From Novipirellula galeiformis (lineage in GTDB: Bacteria > Planctomycetota > Planctomycetia > Pirellulales > Pirellulaceae), in NCBI RefSeq assembly GCF_007860095.1, contig NZ_SJPT01000004.1:674729-738728 (forward strand): a stretch of 64,000 nucleotides of DNA, read 5' to 3'. Positions 9,251-17,985 of the stretch are shown in pieces (the stretch's first letter is position 1; each line of letters opens with the position of its first letter). The position numbers and the translations under genes are program-made. A model generated the notes under the pieces. The model saw only the letters and a list, made by a program, of their open reading frames with translations, was not told where the DNA came from and made no database searches.

Positions 9251-9895
9251 ATGTCGCAGGAACGGACGGTGGACGTGATCTCCGATGTGATCTGTCCGTG
9301 GTGCTATATTGGCAAGCGGCGGCTTGAGCAGGCGATTGCCACGTTTGATCGACCGCAGGATGTGCGCGTGCGTTGGCATCCGTTCGAGCTCAATCCGGCG
9401 ATGCCGAAGGAAGGGATTCTTCGCAAGCAATACCGCACCCAAAAATTTGGCAGCTGGGAACGGTCGCTTGAACTGGATGCAAAGCTCAGCGAAGTCGGTG
9501 AAGCCGAAGGAATCCATTTCGCCTTCGGAAAAATGGAGCGCACGCCCAACACCGTCGACGCCCATCGACTGATTTGGCTCGCCGATCAACATGCGTGTCA
9601 GGATGCGGTGGTAGAGGCATTGTTCCAAGCTTACTTCACCGACGCGTTGGACATCAGCGATCGCCCGACCGTGATTGACGTGGTGGCCGGAGCTGGCTTG
9701 GACCGCAACGCCGCTGAGACTTTGCTAAGCGGCGACCAAGCCATGGATGTGATCGTCAGTGCCAAGGAACGGTCTCAGCGATACGGAGTCGAGGGCGTTC
9801 CCTTTTTTATCATCGACCAGAAGATTACGTTGTCCGGCGCCCAACCCGCGGAGACGTTCCTGGAGGCCTTATGTCAGACGAATCATCGTGAGTAG
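9251..9895 (+). CDS. DsbA-family oxidoreductase, FrnE type
   Basis: The 214-residue protein has the FrnE/2-hydroxychromene-2-carboxylate isomerase-like architecture of the thioredoxin superfamily. The active site is CPWC at residues 15-18, right after the first strand (VDVISDVICPWCYIG). The cis-proline region is YGVEGVPFFII. The inserted helical domain contains RTPNTVDAHRLIW, typical of FrnE proteins. There is no signal peptide, so it is cytoplasmic. These proteins act as disulfide oxidoreductases; the physiological partner is unknown. The sequence aagga upstream of the ATG supports the start. Confidence 0.9.
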   Translation: MSQERTVDVISDVICPWCYIGKRRLEQAIATFDRPQDVRVRWHPFELNPAMPKEGILRKQYRTQKFGSWERSLELDAKLSEVGEAEGIHFAFGKMERTPNTVDAHRLIWLADQHACQDAVVEALFQAYFTDALDISDRPTVIDVVAGAGLDRNAAETLLSGDQAMDVIVSAKERSQRYGVEGVPFFIIDQKITLSGAQPAETFLEALCQTNHRE

Positions 9896-9985
9896 TACCG
9901 AAATGGAGAGTGGAAATGCATGGCACTAACGTAAAGCATGCTTGGCACGTAAAGCAAAACGAAGTGCAAATATGCAGAGTGATCT

Positions 9986-11125
9986 ATGAGTGATGCTGAG
10001 CGACAGCTCTACGCCTTGGCTCTGGCCGCGAATCAACACGCCTGTGAGCATCACGGTCAAACGATCTCGACGAAGGTTGCCAATGCGATCGACCGTGTGG
10101 GGGAAATTCTTGATCGCGAACGATCGCTCGGGCATTCTGAATTCATCGAATCAATGACGGTGTGCTACGGCGCATGGTGGGGGGAGTATGTGCGAGAGCA
10201 TTTTGGGGGCCGATGGATCGGACTCAGTGAACCCACGGCGCCGCGGGTTCGCTTGGGCGGCTCGGTTTATAGCCCAATGGATGCCGTGCGACGACGATTG
10301 CTCGACGATTCCGCGCCCACACTGCGTGCTCTTGCCGATCGTTTGCGTTCGGCGAGGGAGTCGACAACGGCGGAAACGATTGCCGTCAATCAACTCGCTT
10401 GGGATACGAAAGCAAATGACCCGCGTTTCACGCTGTCGGGCGGGTTACCCGGTAGTCGTGAGGAGGCCTTGGCCGCGATCGATCCATGGTTGGCGGGCGA
10501 AGGTACGCTTGAAGGGTTGCGATTGCTCTGTTTGGCGGCCGGTGGCGGCACTCATGGACCCTTGCACGCATTGGCCGGCGCTCGGGTGACGGTCGTCGAC
10601 TTGAGTCCAAAGCAACTTGAACACGATCGCATGATGGCCGACGAAATGGGGTTGTCGATTGAGCGGATCGTGACCTCGATGGACAACCTCTCGATGTTGT
10701 CGGATGATTCCTTTGACGCCGTGATCCATCCCGTCAGCCTTTGTTACGTGCCAGAGGTGGCGCCGGTCTACCACGAGATCTCACGAGTCTTAAGACCCGG
10801 TGGGCTTTACATCTCACAACAAAAACAACCGAGTTCGCTGCAAGCATCCGTCTCACCCGTCGCCTCGAGATATGTAATCGAGCATCCGGCCGAGGAAGGC
10901 TACGCGTTACCTGCGTTAGCTCAAGAAACAACGCTTCGTGAAAGCGGGACGCAGGAGTTTTTGCATCCCCTGGGCACGTTGTTGGGATCATTGTGCGCTA
11001 GCGGATTTGTGATCGAGGAGATCGTCGAGCCGCCGCGTGGTGATGTCTGGGCACCATCGGGTAACCCTCAACATCGCGCCACTTACTTACCGCCTTACCT
11101 CAAGATTAAAGCCCGCCGACGCTAA
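9986..11125 (+). CDS. SAM-dependent methyltransferase with an extra N-terminal domain
   Basis: The C-terminal two thirds form a class I methyltransferase: motif I LLCLAAGGGTHGP, acidic motif VTVVDLSP, then SFDAVIHPVSLCYV and a motif near VLRPGGLYISQQ. The substrate is unknown. The first 120 or so residues form a separate region with YGAWWGEYVREHFGGRWIG and VRLGGSVYSPMDAVRRRL. That pattern resembles small uncharacterised domains that usually stand alone, so this looks like a domain fusion. The gene follows frnE by 90 nt on the same strand. Confidence 0.85.
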   Translation: MSDAERQLYALALAANQHACEHHGQTISTKVANAIDRVGEILDRERSLGHSEFIESMTVCYGAWWGEYVREHFGGRWIGLSEPTAPRVRLGGSVYSPMDAVRRRLLDDSAPTLRALADRLRSARESTTAETIAVNQLAWDTKANDPRFTLSGGLPGSREEALAAIDPWLAGEGTLEGLRLLCLAAGGGTHGPLHALAGARVTVVDLSPKQLEHDRMMADEMGLSIERIVTSMDNLSMLSDDSFDAVIHPVSLCYVPEVAPVYHEISRVLRPGGLYISQQKQPSSLQASVSPVASRYVIEHPAEEGYALPALAQETTLRESGTQEFLHPLGTLLGSLCASGFVIEEIVEPPRGDVWAPSGNPQHRATYLPPYLKIKARRR

Positions 11126-11151
11126 TCCGTCGGACGTGAATCAGCCGGCCG

Positions 11152-13050
11152 CTAATCAATCGGATTTCGGCGGTACCGGAATGGCACGCTTTTGACAATC
11201 GCGATGACCAGGCTCGAGAAACGATCGTCGTTCTTCTCCGCTGATTCAACGCAATCGCGGACGACGCATTCATCGCTGCCACGTAGACCTCGACCGAGGG
11301 CATAAATCAGCAGGTTTTGAGTCAACGTTTTTCGGAAGGCCTCCTTTTCGCTTAGTAGCACATCCTTGAGTCCCAGCGGTCCCGAAAACGATTGTCCACC
11401 GACCCGCTCGCCCGAGGCGTCGATCGGCAGCCCGTTGTCTTTCTCACGCCATCGGCCGATGGCGTCGTAGTTCTCTAACGCAAAGCCGAGAGGATCCATT
11501 TTAGCGTGACAGCTCGCGCATCCCGGCTCGCTGCGATGCAGTTCCAACAGCTCACGTAGGGTCTTGGATTCTCCGTCGTTGGCGATCTCTTCCAATGGAG
11601 GTACGTTTGGCGGCGGTGGCGGCGGAGGTGTGCCCAACAGCCGACCGGCGATGAAGTTGCCACGGCGAGGAACGTTTGTGCGTCCTGGGTCAGCAAGCAG
11701 CATGGTGAGCGCCGCGGAGGTCACCACGCCGCCTCGGCGACGATCCTTCAGTTGGACACGCTGAAACGATCGATCGAAGTCGCCATCGATTCCATAGTGA
11801 CCGGCTAACGTTTCATTTAAGTAGGTGTAATCGGCATCGATCAAATCGGTGATCGGGCCATCCTGCTGCACCAATTCAGTGAGAAACAATCGCATCTCCT
11901 CGATCATCGCCGTGCGCAGCGGTTCGTCGAATTCGGGGAACCGCTCTCGATCTGGTTGGTGCGTTTTCGCATCACGCAAGGAAAGCCATTGCCCAAAGAA
12001 GTTCTCCGCCAAGGCAACGCTGCGCGGGTCGCCGAGCATGCGGCGAACTTGCGACTCGAGGGTCTCGAGGTTGGATAGCTTGCCCTCGGATGCTAGCCGT
12101 AGCAGCGTGTCATCCGGTGCCCGCGACCATAGAAAGTAGCTCAGCCGGGTTGCCAGCTCGTAGTCGTCCACGGGATAGGGCTCGGTGGTATCCGCTTTGC
12201 TCTGTTCCAAACGCAACAGGAACTGTGGCGAAATCAGAATCGCGGACAGCAGATGACCGGTTGCCTCTTCGTGCGTCTGCTGTTTTTGACGTGCTTTGTC
12301 GTACAGCTTCATCAGTTGGTCGATGTAAGATGGATCCACGGGCCGCCGGAATGCACGCGTGGCAAAACGCACCAGGGTTAACTGTGCTTGCGTTCGCTCG
12401 TCGTCGGTGCCCGAGGGTTGCTTTCCAAATGCTTGTTCATAGAGCTCGGGACGGGCCGTTTTCTGGTTGATCAATTCGGACACAATCGTTTTCGCGGCCC
12501 GATAGTATTGCTGCATCTGCGTTGGTGACAGACTGAGCACCTCTCCCAAGTGGTCAAATCCATAGGCACTCGCGTCGGGCGCAAAGTCTTCGGCTAGCCC
12601 CAACTTCAAGCCCGTCAAATCTTCGATCGTCAAATCGTACTCGACCCGGTTGAGGCGACGAACGTTCGGGTAGCCTGGGTCCGCCGGTTCGCTGCAGTCG
12701 AGATCGTTGAGCGTTTGACGGATGAACTCGATCAGGTTGCGGCGCTGTTCATCCGACGGTTGACGTTCGTCCTCGGGTGGCATTTCGCCTCGTTCGATGA
12801 CCGTGAGCGCCACTTCCCAAGTCCTCCGATGCTCTAAGATCCGTCGGATGTCATGATATTGGGCGAGATTCACATTGCCGCTGGATTCGTCAGTGTTGTG
12901 GCATCGGACACAATACTGCCTGACGATGCGATGAATCTGGCGATCCCAGGACAATGGATCCTTGTCCCGTCCGGGCTGGGCGATGGCGGGAGAGCTGAAA
13001 CCCATGACCACAAGGAGCAAAGCGATCAGAAAATCGACGCGATTTCTCAT
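11152..13050 (-). CDS. DUF1592-type planctomycete protein with c-type heme motif
   Basis: The 632-residue protein has a signal peptide (RNRVDFLIALLLVVMGFSSPAIA) followed by a planctomycete-type cytochrome c domain with CVRCH at about residues 47-51. Then come the DUF1587 (RRLNRVEYDLTIEDLTG), DUF1592, DUF1588 (with CASCH and FALENYDAIGRWRE) and DUF1585 regions in the usual order. I moved the start to the ATG at 13050, which overlaps the stop of the DUF1552 gene as ATGA; the open frame upstream of it is not signal-like. DUF1592/DUF1552 pairs are a planctomycete hallmark. Their function is not established; an oxidative or polymer-degrading periplasmic role is often proposed. Confidence 0.92.
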   Translation of the reverse strand: MRNRVDFLIALLLVVMGFSSPAIAQPGRDKDPLSWDRQIHRIVRQYCVRCHNTDESSGNVNLAQYHDIRRILEHRRTWEVALTVIERGEMPPEDERQPSDEQRRNLIEFIRQTLNDLDCSEPADPGYPNVRRLNRVEYDLTIEDLTGLKLGLAEDFAPDASAYGFDHLGEVLSLSPTQMQQYYRAAKTIVSELINQKTARPELYEQAFGKQPSGTDDERTQAQLTLVRFATRAFRRPVDPSYIDQLMKLYDKARQKQQTHEEATGHLLSAILISPQFLLRLEQSKADTTEPYPVDDYELATRLSYFLWSRAPDDTLLRLASEGKLSNLETLESQVRRMLGDPRSVALAENFFGQWLSLRDAKTHQPDRERFPEFDEPLRTAMIEEMRLFLTELVQQDGPITDLIDADYTYLNETLAGHYGIDGDFDRSFQRVQLKDRRRGGVVTSAALTMLLADPGRTNVPRRGNFIAGRLLGTPPPPPPPNVPPLEEIANDGESKTLRELLELHRSEPGCASCHAKMDPLGFALENYDAIGRWREKDNGLPIDASGERVGGQSFSGPLGLKDVLLSEKEAFRKTLTQNLLIYALGRGLRGSDECVVRDCVESAEKNDDRFSSLVIAIVKSVPFRYRRNPID

Positions 13051-14447
13051 GAGGTCAAATCGTCCAAGCCGCCGTTGCTGTTGCCGAAGGACTCTCGACT
13101 CAATCCCATTCGCGACAGCATTTCGACGTACAGGTTGCACAAGGGAGTGCGGTCGGCGTAGACACGATGCTGTCCCCCGCGGATCGTTCCGCCTCCGCCG
13201 CCGGCAAGCAGCAATGGCAAGTCATCGTTGTTGTGTTTGTTTCCGTCACTGATCCCGCTGCCGTAGCAGAGCATCACGTTGTCCAACAGCGAGCCATCAC
13301 CTTCCTTGATTTCCGACATCCGCTGAATCATGCGGGAAAAGAGCTCGATGTGATGCCGGTTGATGTTGGTCAACTGCTGAAGATTTTCCGGTTTCTTTTG
13401 GTGGTGAGATGTCGAGTGATGGGAGCCTTTCGCATCGATCTCGGGATAGGAGCGACCTGACTTTTCGTGCGAGAAGATGAAGCTGGCCACGCGTGTCGTG
13501 TCAGTTTGAAACGCGATCGTCATGATGTCGAGCATCAAATTTACGTGGTCGGCGTAGACCGACGGGATCCCTTTCCCTGCGGGAATGATCAGCTTCGCAA
13601 TCTCGGGATCGTCGTCTTGCAAGTGACGATCATTCGTAAACGAGTCTTGATGATGCGAATGGCTATCTCGATTGGCAACGGCGATCCGTTTTTCGATGCC
13701 TCGAAGTCCGTCCAGGTAGGCTTCTAATTTACGTCGGTCATTGAACCCCAATTGTCGCTGCAGCGATTTCGCCTCCTCGCTTACCAGATCCAATACACTC
13801 GCTTCGATCGAATCGTCTACAGGAGCGGATTCCTTTTCCGCAGCGTTCCAATTCGGCCGCTTGGGAGCTTTTCCTTGAAACAGCCGATCGTAGAGTTGCT
13901 TGGGATTGAGTTCGAGCGCGGCGGGCGTTTGTTTGTCTCGCCATGAAATGTGAGACATGTACGTTCCACTGTATCCATGGTCCCCGCGGTGGCCGGGATC
14001 GATCCCGAGGGCAAGGGAATCGATCGGAGTCTGATAGCCGATCTTTCGCGCGACGATTTGGTCGACCGATGCGCCTCCGACTTCGGGTTCTTCGGAGTGC
14101 TTACACTTCTTGCCGACGAGATAGCCGCCACCGGCCGGTTCGTGCGCCGCGGATTTGCCATCGCAGTGTTCGGCGGCCATGCCGGTGAGCACGGAAACGT
14201 GCTGCTTGATCGGTTCCAGGGGCTTGAGAATCGGTGAGAGTTCGCCCAGTGGCCCGGCGTCGCCGACTCTCCAATCATCCATATTCACGCCATTGGGCAC
14301 ATAGAAGAATGCCAAACGCAGCGGCGGACCCTGACTCGATGCGGCGCTCGCATGTCGGTTGCTCATTGCTTCGAGCCAAGGCAAGGCGATCGCGACGCCC
14401 GTACCGCGCAGAAGGGTCCGTCGCGAGAGTTTGAGGGAGCGAGTCAT
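13047..14447 (-). CDS. DUF1552 protein with Tat signal
   Basis: The 466-residue product opens with the twin-arginine motif LSRRTLLRGTG followed by a hydrophobic segment, so folded export through Tat is predicted. The body matches the DUF1552 family (NGVNMDDW near the start, LMLDIMTIAFQTDTTRVASF, HHSTSHH, LLLAGGGGGTIRGG). It is translationally coupled to the downstream DUF1592 gene by an ATGA overlap, the standard arrangement in planctomycetes. Relatives resemble alkaline-phosphatase/sulfatase-superfamily proteins, but no activity is established and I cannot assign one. Confidence 0.92.
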   Translation of the reverse strand: MTRSLKLSRRTLLRGTGVAIALPWLEAMSNRHASAASSQGPPLRLAFFYVPNGVNMDDWRVGDAGPLGELSPILKPLEPIKQHVSVLTGMAAEHCDGKSAAHEPAGGGYLVGKKCKHSEEPEVGGASVDQIVARKIGYQTPIDSLALGIDPGHRGDHGYSGTYMSHISWRDKQTPAALELNPKQLYDRLFQGKAPKRPNWNAAEKESAPVDDSIEASVLDLVSEEAKSLQRQLGFNDRRKLEAYLDGLRGIEKRIAVANRDSHSHHQDSFTNDRHLQDDDPEIAKLIIPAGKGIPSVYADHVNLMLDIMTIAFQTDTTRVASFIFSHEKSGRSYPEIDAKGSHHSTSHHQKKPENLQQLTNINRHHIELFSRMIQRMSEIKEGDGSLLDNVMLCYGSGISDGNKHNNDDLPLLLAGGGGGTIRGGQHRVYADRTPLCNLYVEMLSRMGLSRESFGNSNGGLDDLTS

Positions 14448-14650
14448 TAAAACAAGCCAGGAAGGTGGGAGGGGAGGGTGGGGAACTCGAGCCAGCTAAA
14501 CAGCCCATTTTACGTTCGAGTTGTCTAGCTGTTCAACAATATACACATCAAAATGGCCCTGCCAGAGCGATTTCCGCGTATTGAGGGATATCAAGCAGCA
14601 TTACAGGAATCACAGTCACCTTTCGGCATGGAGGGCATTCGATTGCGGAT

Positions 14651-15736
14651 CTATTCTTTGACAAGGTCGGCCAAATAGATGGCAGTGATCGGTTGCCCAT
14701 CCTCGTCTTTTTCGTGGCTGGAGTACCAAGACAACAAACCGCGCTGAGCGTCGATGTCAACGAAACCTGGATAGGAATTGTCTCCGCCGCTGGGCAGTTC
14801 CGCGATCGGTTTGAGTTTATCCTCGATCAACCAGTAGAGCGCAGTCTTTGGCCCTGCGTCGGTGTTCTTTCGTCCGCCGACCAACCAATCGTCTCCCCAT
14901 TTTGCCAACAAAGGACCGCCAAGGTAGAGCGGAAGTTCTTGGCGATCCCAGGTCCGATACGGTGGCCGTGAACGCGCCAATTGGGCGGTCGAGCCGCGCT
15001 CGCGACTCAGCGCCAACAAGGTTTTGTCGGGCAGCATCTCAAAGGCCGTTTCATTTCCATTTTGCGTCTGAAACAGGGATCGGAAACGCCAGTTGTGTCC
15101 ATCGGCGCTCTCTAGCAGCGCTCCCTCAAGCAGCGACGCACCTCCTGCACCCGATTCGGCTTCGGAATAGTCTCGCTTGCGCCGCCCGCACAGGTAGGCT
15201 GTCTCTCCGTCGGTGACCGCGCGCCAAATGTAATGACCATAGGTGCCTTCCATTTGCTGCGGAGTGCTCCACGTTTGCCCATCGTGGGTCCAAACGGCAA
15301 AGCCAAGATGCTTGTTGATGTCGTAGCCTTCGCGAGCCAATTCGCCTTCGCCGCTGTACCAGGTGCCAGTGTAAATGAACAATTTTCCCTTGAAGGCCAA
15401 AAAGTGGGGATCACGCGTGTCCCTTAGCGGAACGGAGAATCGATGCACGGTGTCCCATGTCTTCGCATCGTCGCTGCTCAGAACGATGATCGAGGATGTT
15501 GAAAACACCATGTGCCCGTCCGGACAACTACGAAAGGTGAGCCAGTATTTCCCCTTCCACCGGATCAGATCGGTAAACGCATTGTGTTCGCCGTTGTCGA
15601 ACACGCGGCGAACATTCTGCACGCGAACGGTAGGCAAAGGGTCGTTCGCACGGGCGTTCTCGGCGGGAGGTGCGAGCCACATCGTGGCCAGCGAAACAAG
15701 TGCCACGATGCAGTGTCGTTGGTGAATCCAGCACAT
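14651..15736 (-). CDS. Sialidase/BNR-repeat-like secreted protein
   Basis: The 361-residue protein has an N-terminal signal peptide (hydrophobic IVALVSLATMWLAPPA). The mature part is beta-propeller-like, with Asp-box-type motifs SSDDAKTW and SADGHNW and with RDPHFLAFKGKLFIYTGTW. This is the family often annotated as exo-alpha-sialidase or as glycan-binding propellers in planctomycetes; sialidase activity itself cannot be claimed, because a full Arg triad is not evident by eye. The sequence aaggggttccgttcc before the ATG is a good ribosome site. A perfect 21-bp palindrome lies at 15770-15790 just upstream. Confidence 0.8.
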   Translation of the reverse strand: MCWIHQRHCIVALVSLATMWLAPPAENARANDPLPTVRVQNVRRVFDNGEHNAFTDLIRWKGKYWLTFRSCPDGHMVFSTSSIIVLSSDDAKTWDTVHRFSVPLRDTRDPHFLAFKGKLFIYTGTWYSGEGELAREGYDINKHLGFAVWTHDGQTWSTPQQMEGTYGHYIWRAVTDGETAYLCGRRKRDYSEAESGAGGASLLEGALLESADGHNWRFRSLFQTQNGNETAFEMLPDKTLLALSRERGSTAQLARSRPPYRTWDRQELPLYLGGPLLAKWGDDWLVGGRKNTDAGPKTALYWLIEDKLKPIAELPSGGDNSYPGFVDIDAQRGLLSWYSSHEKDEDGQPITAIYLADLVKE

Positions 15737-15769
15737 GGAACGGAACCCCTTTTCGATCTCGAGTACGGT

Positions 15770-15790
15770 GCGATTGGATTATCCAATCGC
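15770..15790. promoter_or_regulatory. Perfect 9-3-9 palindrome upstream of the sialidase-like gene
   Basis: The arms gcgattgga (15770-15778) and tccaatcgc (15782-15790) are exact reverse complements around tta. The site is 34-54 nt upstream of the minus-strand start at 15736, a typical operator position. The rest of 15737-16048 shows no gene. Confidence 0.5.
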
Positions 15791-16048
15791 TGTGATGACC
15801 TCGACGACGACCTAGCCGGACCGTGGTCGGTCAAACAGTTTAACAGGTGCAGCATTGTCTCGTGCGGGTGATCAATCGAAACCGAGGAATCCGCCCTCAA
15901 GGCAGAACGACCGAGCGTTTGGGGGAAGGTGTGATTTTCGCAGTGGTCCATACCAACGCTTTCATGACGGCTTCGCAGTCGCGATGGTAAGATGGCTGTC
16001 GTACCCATGACGGTCTACTGATTCACTTTGGCCTTTGGAATCATCGCG

Positions 16049-16801
16049 ATGAATACGTTTCTTCTATTGCAGGTTCGCAATGCCGATGATCCCATGCGGG
16101 GTCAGGAAGTCGATTGCTTTGCGCGCGCGCTCGACTGTGATGCACAACAGATTCGCGTGTTTGATTTGCTGTCGGGCGTGCCGACGGTTGAGCAACTCGA
16201 CCAAGTTGACTTAGTTTTGTTGGGTGGCAGCGGCGACTATTCGGTTGCCGAAGGGGGAGATTGGATTTTGCCAGCGCTTGAGGCGATGCGTGAACTGTGT
16301 GATCTCAACAAACCCACATTCGCTTCGTGCTGGGGTCACCAAGCGATGGCTCGGGCGCTGGGGGGTGAAGTGGTCACGGACATGCAGCGGGCGGAGCTTG
16401 GCACGGTCGAAGTTTGTCTGACCCAAGCCGGTCGCGAAGATCCGATCTTCGGACAACTACCCCAGCGTTTTTTAGCACCGATGGGGCACCAGGATTGCGT
16501 CACCCGTTTGCCGCCCGGAGCGATTTGTTTGGCAACGAGTGAGCGAACGGAAAATCAAGCGTTCCGAATCGAGGGCAAACCGATTTACTGCACGCAATTT
16601 CACCCGGAACTGAACCGCGCGGCATTGATCGAGCGACTCTACGCTTACCCGCAATACGTCGAATCGATCAGCGGTGAGCCGATCGACTCGTTTGTGGAAC
16701 ATTTCAAAGAGACTTCTGCGACAGATCAATTGCTAGGTCGCTTCATGCAGCACTTGCGTGCGGAACATCCGCCGAAAACGATTCCGACGAATCGAAATTG
16801 A
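16049..16801 (+). CDS. Class I glutamine amidotransferase-like protein
   Basis: The 250-residue stand-alone GATase1 domain has the nucleophile elbow ASCWGHQ with Cys94, and the His/Glu pair in CTQFHPEL (His185, Glu187). The oxyanion-strand region is VLLGGSGDY. It resembles the GuaA-like amidotransferases of the YfeJ type, not a fused synthetase, so it probably hydrolyses glutamine or a related gamma-glutamyl compound. I preferred the ATG at 16049 over the in-frame TTG at 16028, since the family begins directly with the first beta strand. No neighbouring synthetase suggests a partner. Confidence 0.88.
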   Translation: MNTFLLLQVRNADDPMRGQEVDCFARALDCDAQQIRVFDLLSGVPTVEQLDQVDLVLLGGSGDYSVAEGGDWILPALEAMRELCDLNKPTFASCWGHQAMARALGGEVVTDMQRAELGTVEVCLTQAGREDPIFGQLPQRFLAPMGHQDCVTRLPPGAICLATSERTENQAFRIEGKPIYCTQFHPELNRAALIERLYAYPQYVESISGEPIDSFVEHFKETSATDQLLGRFMQHLRAEHPPKTIPTNRN

Positions 16802-17417
16802 GCCGTCTGATTGCCGCTGAAGCTGAAAGCTCTCACGGAGCGACGTGATGCCCTCGAGATTTCCTGCTCGGCCGAGTCGATCATCAACAGACACAACAAA
16901 AACCGGCGTCGGATGCTTGCGGTGCGTCCGGCGTGGGCAAAAATACACCCGAATTCATGAAGTCTCTCGGATGAGGTGGCAACAAATCGATCAGGTCACT
17001 GCCGACATACGTCGCGCCATGACCAACAAGTTCAGTGCCGATTTTTAGCGGCATCTTAGATCGAGCAGCACGGGCGAGCGCACCTTTATTTTGGATCTAG
17101 CGACCGTCGCCAACAGGTGGACCACCTTCGGGCGAACGCAGCTTCGGCTTGAATCCCACGTCATGTGTCAAATTGCTGTAGCGCTCAATCGGCTAATCAA
17201 GTGACACCCAGTCCTCTCGGTCTGTCCGCCTCGTGATCCAGTCTTGTTGTTCAAGCGATCGCGTCGATCGGCCTCTTTGGCGGTCGGTAATCGTGCCCAA
17301 ACGTGCGATATCTCGCGAAAAGCGATCGATTTATCGAAACTGACAATGTCACACTTTGTCATACACCGTATGTTTAAGTGAGACGTTGAATGTGTGGCAG
17401 ATGCCGATACGACGATT
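16802..17417. other. Gene-free stretch
   Basis: About 616 bases without a supported gene. A 67-codon open frame at 16845-17048 shows no family features and no ribosome site. I see no strong hairpin, repeat or RNA gene here. Confidence 0.5.
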
Positions 17418-17618
17418 ATGGCTAAACGAAAAAAGCGGAAATCAGATCAGAACAAGCTGAGCGAGCGAATCAACCTTCGGGTGACGGAAAAGGAGTTGGC
17501 GTTGCTGGAGAAGGTATCCGAGCTAGACGATCGTTCGCTTAGCAATTGGGCTAGACGAGTGCTGGTTCGGGAAGCTCGTCGACAAGTACCGAAGAAAGCT
17601 GATTCGCAGAGTGGATGA
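17418..17618 (+). CDS. Small ribbon-helix-helix-like basic protein
   Basis: The 66-residue product is very basic at its N-terminus (AKRKKRKSDQNK), followed by INLRVTEKELALLEKVSELDDRS and LSNWARRVLVREA. This strand-helix-helix pattern is typical of CopG/Arc-type ribbon-helix-helix DNA-binding proteins, so a small regulator is likely. An alternative GTG start at 17394 would add 8 residues; neither start has a clear ribosome site. It lies 93 nt upstream of the Lys/Gly-repeat gene on the same strand. No toxin gene adjoins it. Confidence 0.65.
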   Translation: MAKRKKRKSDQNKLSERINLRVTEKELALLEKVSELDDRSLSNWARRVLVREARRQVPKKADSQSG

Positions 17619-17711
17619 CTCCGCGATCACGAATTCGTCGGTGAGGCGGTCTCACCGATGCGCGTAAGTCCGTAGGCAGCTGCCAGCGGTGAACTCTTTA
17701 GGAGAAGCGGA

Positions 17712-17876
17712 ATGGCCGGGAAAAAAAGCAAAGGTAAGAAGAACAAGGGGAAGAAAGGCAAAAAAGGTAACAAAGCTAAGGCACTGAAAGGCAAAAAAGG
17801 CGGCAGCAAAAAAGGCAAAGGCAAGAAGGGCAAAGGCAAGAAAGGCAAAGGGAAAAAAGGTAAAGGCAAGAAGTAA
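17712..17876 (+). CDS. 54-residue lysine/glycine repeat protein (KKGKG repeats)
   Basis: The ATG at 17712 has the strong ribosome site aggaga 8 nt upstream, and the frame ends in TAA at 17876, 38 nt before a textbook terminator. The product is almost only Lys and Gly (plus a few Asn, Ser and Ala), with KGKKG-type pentapeptide repeats at the C-terminus. It carries an extreme positive charge and is certainly disordered in isolation. Such composition recalls histone H1-like tails and RNA/DNA-condensing peptides; nucleic-acid binding is inference. It was easy to miss because of its size and composition. The complementary strand shows a spurious Pro/Leu/Phe frame. Confidence 0.75.
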   Translation: MAGKKSKGKKNKGKKGKKGNKAKALKGKKGGSKKGKGKKGKGKKGKGKKGKGKK

Positions 17877-17914
17877 GCTTTCCTCGCTTCCCAGGTGATG
17901 CTTGAATCACGATC

Positions 17915-17952
17915 GGCTGTCGAAACCTCGGGTTCGACAGCCTTTATTTTTA
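17915..17952 (+). terminator. Rho-independent terminator after the Lys/Gly-repeat gene
   Basis: Perfect 10-bp stem ggctgtcgaa (17915-17924) with ttcgacagcc (17933-17942), an 8-nt loop, then tttatttttat. This is the clearest intrinsic terminator in the window, and it separates the plus-strand genes from the convergent M16 peptidase gene. Confidence 0.9.
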
Positions 17953-17985
17953 TGCCGCGGTGCGCTAAACGGCTTGATGCTTGCG

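Noticed and set aside
16845-17048. 67-codon plus-strand open frame
   Set aside because: No ribosome site, family motif or signal; composition is unlike the neighbouring genes.
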